This document shows, piece by piece, positions 38,797 to 46,074 of a DNA stretch of 46,225 bases. Within the stretch, counting starts at the first letter, position 1; every line of letters starts with the position of its first letter. Made by a program: the position numbers and the translations under genes. Under the pieces are notes generated by a model. That model saw only the letters and a program-made list of their open reading frames with translations. It was not told the DNA's origin and made no database searches. This stretch comes from Actinomycetes bacterium (GTDB lineage: Bacteria > Actinomycetota > Acidimicrobiia > Acidimicrobiales > Palsa-688): positions 1 through 46,225 of the forward strand of contig JAJZMF010000002.1 of the NCBI GenBank assembly GCA_021850325.1, given 5' to 3'.

Positions 38797-39003
38797 TCAG
38801 CTCACGTTCATATCGGTGCCCACCCGCCCGCCGTTCCCGGTGGGAATGTAGAAGTCCGATGTGGAGCTCGGGACTTTGCCGCTCTGAGGAGGGGTGATGG
38901 TGGGGGTCCCGGTGCCGGCGGTCAGGTCCGCCAGCGAGCCCATCACCTGGATGAGGGGTGCCTGGTACGTAATGCCGGCGGGGCGAACAGAGCTCTCGGC
39001 CAT
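38797..39003 (-). CDS. RiPP precursor peptide with lasso-type leader
   Basis: A 68-aa peptide. Residues 13-30 read YQAPLIQVMGSLADLTAG and match the actinobacterial lasso leader motif YxxPxLxxxGxxxxxTxG at Y13, P16, I18 (Leu position), G22, T28 and G30; this motif is known to be bound by the lasso B1 recognition element. By analogy with lariatin, cleavage would fall before G30, leaving a 39-residue core. That core has no Asp/Glu at positions 7-9 (I36, T37, P38), so a normal lasso ring cannot form; acids appear at D50 and D64. It is Thr/Ser/Pro/Gly-rich, has one Tyr (Y52, within SDFYIP), and ends in Ser68, the residue type phosphorylated by lasso-linked HprK-like kinases. A -10-like TAATCT ends 8 nt before the ATG, suggesting leaderless expression. 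Confidence 0.78.
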   Translation of the reverse strand: MAESSVRPAGITYQAPLIQVMGSLADLTAGTGTPTITPPQSGKVPSSTSDFYIPTGNGGRVGTDMNVS

Positions 39004-39011
39004 GGCTGTGG

Positions 39012-39017
39012 AGATTA
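39012..39017 (-). promoter_or_regulatory. -10-like element for a leaderless precursor mRNA
   Basis: Read on the minus strand, TAATCT ends 8 nt before the precursor ATG; a loose -35 (TTGCGG) lies 18 nt further upstream. No Shine-Dalgarno precedes the ATG, which fits leaderless transcription. Confidence 0.4.
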
Positions 39018-39221
39018 ACCTAGGCAAGGCGCAAGCCGCAAGGCACGAACGCAAGCGCTGCAGCACCGGCGCCGGCGCCCCGGCACGGGCTCGTCCAGCG
39101 CCCACCTGCCCACGCGAAGTGCCCTCAACGCTTCGGTCGTGGGCCACTCCCCGGCAGAGCTGTCGTCACACGGACAGCGCCCCGGTGCCCGCTGTCCTCG
39201 GTAGCGGCGCTCTCCAGCCGC

Positions 39222-42200
39222 TCAGGCGGCGCCCCGGCACGGGGGCGAGTAGGCCCGGCCCTGCACGTACTGTGCCCACTCCCGGGGCGTGACGGGGCTG
39301 CCCGCCAGGGCGCACACCCGGGCCGCCACCGCGGCCGAGCGGTAGAGCCACACGTGGAGCACGTGGTCGCTGCCACTGGCCACCAGGTAGCGCCCGTCCG
39401 GGCTGAAGGCCACAGCGAAGACGGAGTCCTGGGCCGCCGTCAGCACGTCGCGGGCCACGGCTCGGGCCGGGTCGCTCACGTCCCAGAGCCACACCTGGTG
39501 CTCGGTGGTGGCCGCGGCCAGGGTGCGGCCGTCCGGGCTGAAGGCCACCTGGAAGACCTCACCGTTGGGCCCGGCGAGCGGCGGCCCCGCCGGCACCGGG
39601 TGGGCGGGCGAGGCCACGTCCCACAGGCGCACCGTGCCGTCGGCGCTGCTGGCCGCCAGGAGACGGCCCGAGGGGGAGAACGCCGTGGAGTACACGTAGC
39701 TGGCAAAACCGCCCAGCCGGGCCAGCAGCACCGGGTGGGCGGGGTGGGCGAGGTCGAAGAGCAGGGCCCGGCCCGTGCTGCTGGCCGCGGCGAGCAGCCT
39801 GCCGTGCGGGCTCACCGAGAGGCCGAGAGCCTGCCCGGGCACGTGCATGACGCTCAGCAGCCGGGGGTGGGAGGGCCGCGCGACGTCCCAGACCAGGACC
39901 TGCGAGGCGTCGTCGGCCGCCACCAGCAGGCGGCCCCCGTCCAGGAAGCGGGCCTGCTCCACGTCGGGCCTGGTCCCGGCCAGCAGCGGGCCCACCTGGC
40001 GGGGGTGGGCCGGCTGGGCGATGTCGAAGAGCGCCATCTGGCCCCGGGCGTTGGCCGCCGCCATCAGCCGGCCGTCCGGGCTCACAGCGGCGGTGCCGGC
40101 CACGGGCCCGAAGCCCGCCGGTGGCACCACGTCAGCCAGGTGACGGGGTGCAAAGGGGTCGGCCATGTCCCACAGCGAGAGGTCACCCCGGGCCCCTCCG
40201 GTGACCGCGGCCAGCTCGCGGCCACCCTGCAGGTAGGACAGGAAGTAGACGTTCCCTGACAGCTGGGCGCTGCCCGGAGGGGGCACCTGCCACAGCGTGG
40301 TGGTGCCGGCGTTGGTGGCCGAGGCCAGTCCGTGGTTGCCGAGCGCCAGCACCGAGCTGACCGGGCGGGGCTGGGGCAGGGTGGCGAGGCTCGACCACCC
40401 GGCCGTGCGCCACAGGTGCACGGTGCCGTCCGAGCTGCCCGCGACCAGCAGCGAACCGTCGGCGGAGAAGCTCACCGAGTTGACGTAGCTCGTGGCGCCG
40501 ACCAGGGGGGCGAGGGGCCGGGCCGAGGCCGCCCCGGTGCCCAGTGCCCAGCGGCGCACCAGGCCGTCGTCGCCCCCGGTGACCAGGTAGTGGCCGTCGG
40601 GGCTGAAAGCCAGCGACTCCAGGGTGGCGCCGCCCGCCCCGGTCAGCGCCCGGGCCCGGCGGCGGGGGCGCCAGAGCAGGAGCAGGCCGTCGGTGCCCGC
40701 CGCGGCCAGGTACTTGCCGTCGGGGCTGAAGGCCACCGCCTTCAGCGCCCCGGGCCCTTTGGCCTGCAGCCGTCCGGCCGCCACGGGTGAGGACCAGCCC
40801 TGCTGGCCCGCATGCCACAGGTGCACCTCGCCGTCGGAGGCCGCCCCGGCCAGGGCCAGGCCGTCGGGGCTGAAGGCCAGCGAGTAGACGGTGCCGCCGA
40901 AGCCGCCGAGCACAGGCCCGGGCACCGGGCGGCCCGGGCGGGCCACGTCGAACAGCTGCACCCGGCGATCGGTGCCCCCCACCGCCAGCCAGGCGCCGTC
41001 GGGGCTGAGGGCGAGGGCGAAGTCCTGGTTGGCCGGCCCCCCCGCCCGTAGGTGGCCCAGCGGCTGAGGGGTGCCGGTGGCGCCCAGGCGGTAGAGCTCG
41101 ACGTCGTCGGCCCCCGAACGGGCCACGGCCAGGAGGCGGCCACCCCGGTCGGTGGCCAGGAAGGCCGGCCCGGGCGGGCCGAGCACCCGGGTCGGCATCT
41201 CGCCCGCCGAGGTGCCCACCAGGGCCGAGCGGGCCTGCAGGGTGGGCGAGATGCGGTAGCCGGCCAGCGCCAGCTGCATGGCCAGGGAGGGGTCGACCCC
41301 CTCCAGCTGGTCGGCCTCGATGGCCACCTGGCGGCTGAGGGCGCGGTTGCGGGCCAGGTTGGCCGAGGCCCGGGCCGACCAGGCGTAGCCGGCCAGCACC
41401 ACGGCGACCAGGGCCAGGACGGCCACCACCCCCAGGAGCTGGCGGGTGCGGCGCACACTGTGCCGGGCCAGGCGCTGCTCGGCCTCGTCGTACGCCCCGC
41501 TCGCCTGCAGGAAGGCCTGCTCGGCCTCGGTCAGGCCCGCCTGCTCGGCCGGGCCCGACGCCCAGTCGACGACGGCCTCCAGGCGGGCGCCCCGGTAGAG
41601 CAGGGAAGGGTCGCGCCCCGAAGCCAACCAGGCGGACACGTCATCGGCCAGCTTGTGGTGCAGGCGCACCGTGGCCCGGTCCTCCCCCAGCCACTGACCG
41701 AGGCGGGGCCAGGCCGACAACAGGGCCTCGTGGCTGACCTCCACCCACCCCGAGTGGGCGGTGAGCAGGCGGGCCGAGATGAAGCGCTCGAGCACCTCGG
41801 CCGCGGCGGCCGCCTCGGCGGGGTCGGCCAGCTGCACCAGCGCCCCCCGCCTCACCCGGCGCCGGGTGAAGGGCTCGTCCCCCTCCACCCGCACCAGGCG
41901 GCGGAAGAGCCGGGCCGCCACCTGGCGCTCGTGGGGCGCAAGGGACTGGTAGAGCTCCTCGGCCGCCTGGCTCACCGCTCCCCGCAGGCCCCCACTGGCG
42001 CGGTAGTCGGCCAGGGTGAGCTCGTTGTGCGTCCCGTGCAACCAGGCGGCCAGCAGGGCGTAGGAGAGCAGGGGCAGGGCCCCCGCCTGCCCCGGCCCGG
42101 CCCCGGCCATGTCGGCCAGGACCACGTCCACCAGGCCCTCCTCCACTGCCGCTCCCACCTGGTGGGCCGGGCCGACGACGACCTCCCGGAGCTCCGCCCT

Positions 42201-43007
42201 GGTCATGGGCCCGAGCAGGAAGTTGGCGTGCTGGAGGGCGGGGAGCAGTTCGAGCTGGCCGGCGGCGGCCCGGTAGAAGTCGGCCCGCAGCCCGACCACG
42301 ACCAGCCCCTGGCGCCCGCCCCGGCGGGGCAGGGCGGAGAGCAGGCCCTCGCAGGCCACCTGGGGGGCCGAGAAGCACTCCTCGAACTGGTCGACCACCA
42401 CCACCGAGCGGCGGTCGCGCTCCTCCAGGGCCTCCAGTGCGTGGGGGCCGGGGACCACCACCGTGCAGGACCAGTCCTCCCCGGGCCGGTCGAGCGCCCC
42501 CGAGGCCACAGCGGGCACCAGGCCGGCCCGCAGGAGCGAGGACTTGCCGCTCCCCGAGGGGCCGAGCACGACCAGGACCCCGTGGCTCGGCCCGGGGTCG
42601 TCGCGCAGGGCGGCGAGGCGCCCGACCAGCGCCTGCACCGCCTCCCGGCGACCGAAGAAGATCGGGGCGTCCTGCACCTCGAAGGGCTCCAGGCCGCGGT
42701 AGGGAGGTGCGGCCCGGGCCACTCTCCCGTCGGTGGCGGTGCGGGCGCGCCACAGGGCAGCCTCCCATTCGGCCAGGTCCTCGGGCGAGCTGACGCCGCA
42801 CAGCTCCAGGAGCCGGCGGAAGAGCGGCATCTGGCTCTGGCCCGGCAGGTGGCGCCCGCTCAGGTAGTCGCCCACCGTGGCCGTAGGGGCCCCTGCCCTG
42901 CGGGCCAGCTCCCGCACGGTGAAGCCGGACTGCTGGCGCAGCTCGGTCAGTTCGCGCGCCAGGTCGGTCCTGGTCTGTACGGCCCGAGGCCGTCCCGGTG
43001 CCGGCAA
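39222..43007 (-). CDS. HTH - nSTAND ATPase - transmembrane - WD40 repeat protein
   Basis: A protein of about 1261 aa. Residues about 13-60 are an Xre-type helix-turn-helix (LARELTELRQQSGFTVRELARRAG). From residue 102 comes the nSTAND module: PPYRGLEPFEVQDAPIFFGRR, Walker A LGPSGSGKSSLL (148-159), and Walker B VVVVDQFEECF. A single transmembrane helix (about 520-540, LLGVVAVLALVAVVLAGYAW) separates it from a C-terminal propeller of a dozen or so WD40 repeats (repeated FSPDG...LAAA..DG.V.LW). Such STAND proteins act as switch ATPases in signalling or conflict systems. The start is uncertain: TTG 43007 (AAGGGGG 4 nt upstream) is chosen, GTG 43028 is an alternative. It lies upstream of, and on the same strand as, the RiPP precursor. 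Confidence 0.88.
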   Translation of the reverse strand: MPAPGRPRAVQTRTDLARELTELRQQSGFTVRELARRAGAPTATVGDYLSGRHLPGQSQMPLFRRLLELCGVSSPEDLAEWEAALWRARTATDGRVARAAPPYRGLEPFEVQDAPIFFGRREAVQALVGRLAALRDDPGPSHGVLVVLGPSGSGKSSLLRAGLVPAVASGALDRPGEDWSCTVVVPGPHALEALEERDRRSVVVVDQFEECFSAPQVACEGLLSALPRRGGRQGLVVVGLRADFYRAAAGQLELLPALQHANFLLGPMTRAELREVVVGPAHQVGAAVEEGLVDVVLADMAGAGPGQAGALPLLSYALLAAWLHGTHNELTLADYRASGGLRGAVSQAAEELYQSLAPHERQVAARLFRRLVRVEGDEPFTRRRVRRGALVQLADPAEAAAAAEVLERFISARLLTAHSGWVEVSHEALLSAWPRLGQWLGEDRATVRLHHKLADDVSAWLASGRDPSLLYRGARLEAVVDWASGPAEQAGLTEAEQAFLQASGAYDEAEQRLARHSVRRTRQLLGVVAVLALVAVVLAGYAWSARASANLARNRALSRQVAIEADQLEGVDPSLAMQLALAGYRISPTLQARSALVGTSAGEMPTRVLGPPGPAFLATDRGGRLLAVARSGADDVELYRLGATGTPQPLGHLRAGGPANQDFALALSPDGAWLAVGGTDRRVQLFDVARPGRPVPGPVLGGFGGTVYSLAFSPDGLALAGAASDGEVHLWHAGQQGWSSPVAAGRLQAKGPGALKAVAFSPDGKYLAAAGTDGLLLLWRPRRRARALTGAGGATLESLAFSPDGHYLVTGGDDGLVRRWALGTGAASARPLAPLVGATSYVNSVSFSADGSLLVAGSSDGTVHLWRTAGWSSLATLPQPRPVSSVLALGNHGLASATNAGTTTLWQVPPPGSAQLSGNVYFLSYLQGGRELAAVTGGARGDLSLWDMADPFAPRHLADVVPPAGFGPVAGTAAVSPDGRLMAAANARGQMALFDIAQPAHPRQVGPLLAGTRPDVEQARFLDGGRLLVAADDASQVLVWDVARPSHPRLLSVMHVPGQALGLSVSPHGRLLAAASSTGRALLFDLAHPAHPVLLARLGGFASYVYSTAFSPSGRLLAASSADGTVRLWDVASPAHPVPAGPPLAGPNGEVFQVAFSPDGRTLAAATTEHQVWLWDVSDPARAVARDVLTAAQDSVFAVAFSPDGRYLVASGSDHVLHVWLYRSAAVAARVCALAGSPVTPREWAQYVQGRAYSPPCRGAA

Positions 43008-43237
43008 GTGGCCCCCTTCCAGCGTCACCACCGCAATGGATCCGGACCTGTGATCGTAGACCTCGCAGCTTGAGGTACCAGTCGAGGGCGTCCTGCCTAG
43101 GACCACCCTGAGCAGCACAGACGCGCCGGGGCGCCTGTCCGAGGTTGTCCGGAGAAAGGCCTCCACGCCGCTCGGGCGCCACCCGGGGTGCCGACGGCGG
43201 CACCCGCGGCGTCCAACGGCCTGGCAGAGTGGCCAGC

Positions 43238-44272
43238 GTGGGGAGACCACTGGCGTGCCGCTCAGCGGCCGGGGTGCACCGCCGCAGCACCGCCCGTGCC
43301 GCCCTGTTGGGCCTGGCCGTGCTCCTCGGGGCCGGGGTGGCCCCCGTGGGCGCCGGGGCCAGCTCCATGCCCCTGCCCGCCCCGCCCGTCCAGCCCGAGC
43401 CCTGCCCGCCGCCCCCTCTCCCGCCCGGGCCCCCGGCACCACCGCTGCGCCCACCGTTGGTGGCCACCTCCCGGGTCCCCCTCGTGGCCTCGCCCCCGGC
43501 GCGCCGGGTGGACCTGGCGGCCATCACGGGCAAGGGGATCTGGCTCACCCTGTGGCCGGGCTCGCATCCCGACCTGGCCGCCATCGTGGCCCGTGCCCGT
43601 GCCGCAGGCATAGACCAGCTCTGGGTGCGCACCGGGAGCACGGCCGACGGCTACTACGGGGGAAAGGTGCTGGCCGCCCTGGTGCCCCTGGCCCACGCGG
43701 CCGGGGTGCACGTGGTGGCCTGGGACTTCCCCACCCTGTCCGACCCCCGGGCCGACGCCCATCGGGCGGAGCAGGCCCTGGCCAGTGGGGCCGACGCCTT
43801 CAGCGCCGACATCGAGACGGCGGCCGAGGGGACCTACCTGGGCGTCCGGCGGGTGCGCTACTACCTGTCACTGGTGCGCCGCTATGCCGGGCCGCGCCCC
43901 GTGGTGGCCACCGTGCTGCCCCCCGGGCCCTACTGGTCACGGGCCTACCCCTACGCGGCCATGGCCCCCTTCGTCGACGCCTTCGCCCCCATGGTCTACT
44001 GGTCCTGCGCCGAGCCGGGGGCCGCGGTGGCCCAGGCCGTCGTGCCCCTGCGCCGCCTGCGCCCGGTGGTGCCCATCGGCCAGGACTTCAACATGGCGTC
44101 CATCGGGGGCCGCCACGGCCTGCCCAGCCCGGCCGAGATCTGGCGCTTCCTGTACGTGGCCCACAGCCTGGGGGCCATCGGGGCCAGCCTGTACGACCTG
44201 GAGTCGGGGGGCCCGGCCCAGTTCGCAGCCCTGGCTGACTACCCCTGGGCCCTCCACCCGGCCCGGGGCTGA
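43238..44272 (+). CDS. Secreted TIM-barrel glycoside-hydrolase-like protein
   Basis: A 344-aa exported protein. The signal peptide (RRSTARAALLGLAVLLGAGVAPVGAGASS, about residues 15-45) is followed by a Pro-rich linker and a barrel-like domain from about residue 90: GIWLTLWPGSHPDLAAIVARARAAGIDQLWVRTGS, GVHVVAWDFPTLSDP, ADAFSADIETAAEGTYLG, PVVATVLPPGPYW, FVDAFAPMVYWSC, VPIGQDF and GAIGASLYDLESG. The arrangement resembles secreted glycosidase-like proteins of unknown specificity; D/E residues in DIET and MVYW contexts could be catalytic. GTG 43238 is chosen because a -10-like CAGAGT ends exactly 7 nt before it and no ribosome site is visible; GTG 43229 is in frame. Function beyond export is inferred. 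Confidence 0.65.
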   Translation: MGRPLACRSAAGVHRRSTARAALLGLAVLLGAGVAPVGAGASSMPLPAPPVQPEPCPPPPLPPGPPAPPLRPPLVATSRVPLVASPPARRVDLAAITGKGIWLTLWPGSHPDLAAIVARARAAGIDQLWVRTGSTADGYYGGKVLAALVPLAHAAGVHVVAWDFPTLSDPRADAHRAEQALASGADAFSADIETAAEGTYLGVRRVRYYLSLVRRYAGPRPVVATVLPPGPYWSRAYPYAAMAPFVDAFAPMVYWSCAEPGAAVAQAVVPLRRLRPVVPIGQDFNMASIGGRHGLPSPAEIWRFLYVAHSLGAIGASLYDLESGGPAQFAALADYPWALHPARG

Positions 44273-44295
44273 TCCGGCGGGCACGGCCCGGCCCG

Positions 44296-44311
44296 TAGAG
44301 TCCAGTGGGTG
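44296..44311 (+). promoter_or_regulatory. -10-like element for a leaderless mRNA
   Basis: TAGAGT (44296-44301) ends 7 nt before GTG 44309, with no Shine-Dalgarno between. The same 7-nt spacing is seen at 43225-43238 (CAGAGT) and 20491-20504 (CATCCT). Confidence 0.45.
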
Positions 44312-45076
44312 CTCACCTCCTCCGCAAAGACCGTCCTCCGGCGGTGGCGGGGGCGGCCCTGGTCCCACCGGCTGGGCTACGGGTGGTTCCTGGCCTCCAC
44401 CAAGCAGTCCCGCCGTTCGCTCCTGGCCCAACTGACGAGGCCGGCCAACCTCTTCCAGCCCCACATCGACACCGCCCCCGACCGCTACCCAGCCGTCTTC
44501 GCCCTGCTGGCCCGTGAGCTCGGTGGGCGGCCCGGGGCCCGGGTGCTGTCCTTCGGCTGCTCCAACGGGGACGAGGTGTTCAGCCTGCGCCGCTACCTGC
44601 CGGGCGCCCGGGTGCGGGGCCTGGACATCAACTGGGCCAACGTCCGCGAGTGCCGGGCCCGCCAGCGGGCCTGCGGCGACCCCATGGTCAGCTTCGCCCG
44701 GGCCGGGTCGGCCGAGGGGGAGCCGGCGGAGGCCTACGACGCCGTGCTGGCCATGGCCGTGCTCCGCCACGGCGACCTCTCCGACGGTGACCGGGACAGC
44801 TGCGAGGGGGTGATCGGCTTCGAGGCCTTCGAGGCCACGGTCACCGGCCTGGCCCGGTGCGTGAAGCCGGGCGGGCTCCTGCTCATCGAGCACTCGAACT
44901 TCCGCTTCGCCGACACCGCGGTGTCCGCCGGTTTCGTGCCCGCCGTGACCAGGCACCGGGCGGAGGTGGACCGGCGCACCCCCGTTTACGGGCCGGACAA
45001 CCGCCGCCTGGCGGAGCAGGCCGAGGTGACGGTCGGCTTCCGCAAGCTGGCCCCGGCCCGCCGCCCAGCCCGGTGA
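44309..45076 (+). CDS. SAM-dependent methyltransferase-like protein
   Basis: A 255-aa class I methyltransferase-like fold. Motif I is ARVLSFGCSNGDEVFSLRRYLPGARVRGLDINWANVRECRAR (SFGCSNGDE in place of the usual LGCGxG), followed by AYDAVLAMAVLRHGDL and a later LARCVKPGGLLLIEHSNFRFAD. The form resembles CheR-like or lipopolysaccharide-type methyltransferases of actinobacteria. The acceptor is unknown. GTG 44309 is supported by a -10-like TAGAGT 7 nt upstream (leaderless). The HprK-like kinase gene follows after 17 nt with its own ribosome site, so the pair is probably one transcript and may act on the same molecule. Confidence 0.78.
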   Translation: MLTSSAKTVLRRWRGRPWSHRLGYGWFLASTKQSRRSLLAQLTRPANLFQPHIDTAPDRYPAVFALLARELGGRPGARVLSFGCSNGDEVFSLRRYLPGARVRGLDINWANVRECRARQRACGDPMVSFARAGSAEGEPAEAYDAVLAMAVLRHGDLSDGDRDSCEGVIGFEAFEATVTGLARCVKPGGLLLIEHSNFRFADTAVSAGFVPAVTRHRAEVDRRTPVYGPDNRRLAEQAEVTVGFRKLAPARRPAR

Positions 45077-45093
45077 GGACAAGGAGCCCGAGG

Positions 45094-46074
45094 TTGCACC
45101 AGTACCAGCTGCACGGCCTGTGCGTGCAGACGGAGGCCCCCCTGGACGGCTACCGGGCGACGGAGCTCCCCGCAGGAGGCTTACCGGACCTGCGCGTCGA
45201 GCTGGCCGGCGCCCGGCCCGTGCCCGACGAGGTACCCCCCGGCCTGCTGGTGCAGAGCCACACCAGTCCCTCGCCCAGCCGCCGGGGCTCCTACAGCACG
45301 GCCCGGCTCCCCGACGGTGGCCTGGTGGTACGCGCCCACGGGGCGGTCGACTTCGAGCTGGGCCCCGACCTCCGCCTGGCCCGGGCCTGGGTGGGCCCGG
45401 GGCACGACCCGGCCCTGGTCTGGCTGCTCGTCCCCGGCCTGCTGGTCTCGGTGCTGCTCGGGCTCCGAGGTGAGCTGGTACTGCACGCCAGCGCCGTCGA
45501 GGCCGGGGGCCGGGCCCTGGCCCTTTCGGCGCCCCCCGGGGTGGGCAAGTCCACCGTCGCGGCCCTGGCCTGCTCGGTCGGGGCCCGGCTGGTCACCGAC
45601 GACGTCCTGCGGGTCGACCTCGGCTCGGGCGCCCCCCGCTGCTACCTCGGAGCGGCCCGGAGCAGGCTCCGGCGCCCGGCCGGCGAGCTGAGCCCCACCT
45701 ATGCCCGGGCCTCCGTCCCCACCAGCAGCGACGGCCGCTACCTGCTGGAGGCGCCCGCCTCCGAGCTCGAGCTGGCGCCCCTCAGCGCCCTGGTGCTCCC
45801 GGTCCCGGCCCGGGACCGCGACGAGCTGGCCCTCCGGGCCGTCACCGGCCACCGGGCCGTGCTGGAACTGGCCCGGGCACTGCGTGTCCAGGGCTGGCGC
45901 GATGAGGCGGTCAACCGCCAGATGTTCCTCGCCATCACCCGGCTCGCTGCCACCGTGCCCCTGCTACGGGCGCTGGTCCCCTGGGGCCCGCCCTTCGACC
46001 CCGCGGTCAGCCTCCGCCTCCTGGAGCAGACGGGCCTCGTCCCCGGTCCTCGACCGGCACCCCCCACCGCCTGA
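45094..46074 (+). CDS. HPr-kinase-like (lasso-type peptide serine kinase-like) protein with intact P-loop
   Basis: A 326-aa protein of the HprK-like family found in peptide-modification loci. The N-terminal domain is YQLHGLCVQTEAPLDGY. The kinase core begins ELVLHASAVEAGGRALALSAPPGVGKSTVAALA, with Walker A APPGVGKST at residues 146-154 and H131 in LHAS, then LVTDDVLRVD with D169/D170. A final helix region contains NRQMFLAITRLAATVPLLRALVPWG. In paeninodin-type loci such kinases phosphorylate the C-terminal serine of the precursor. TTG 45094 is chosen because AAGGAG (45081-45086) lies 7 nt upstream and the family N-terminus follows. It complements the degenerate paralogue near 36 kb. Confidence 0.78.
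   Translation: MHQYQLHGLCVQTEAPLDGYRATELPAGGLPDLRVELAGARPVPDEVPPGLLVQSHTSPSPSRRGSYSTARLPDGGLVVRAHGAVDFELGPDLRLARAWVGPGHDPALVWLLVPGLLVSVLLGLRGELVLHASAVEAGGRALALSAPPGVGKSTVAALACSVGARLVTDDVLRVDLGSGAPRCYLGAARSRLRRPAGELSPTYARASVPTSSDGRYLLEAPASELELAPLSALVLPVPARDRDELALRAVTGHRAVLELARALRVQGWRDEAVNRQMFLAITRLAATVPLLRALVPWGPPFDPAVSLRLLEQTGLVPGPRPAPPTA

Noticed and set aside
38797-39003. Canonical lasso peptide precursor
   Set aside because: The leader fits, but the predicted core lacks Asp/Glu at positions 7-9, so it is called lasso-leader-type RiPP only.
41052-43073. Plus-strand open frame opposite the nSTAND/WD40 gene
   Set aside because: Shadow of the strongly supported STAND/WD40 protein.
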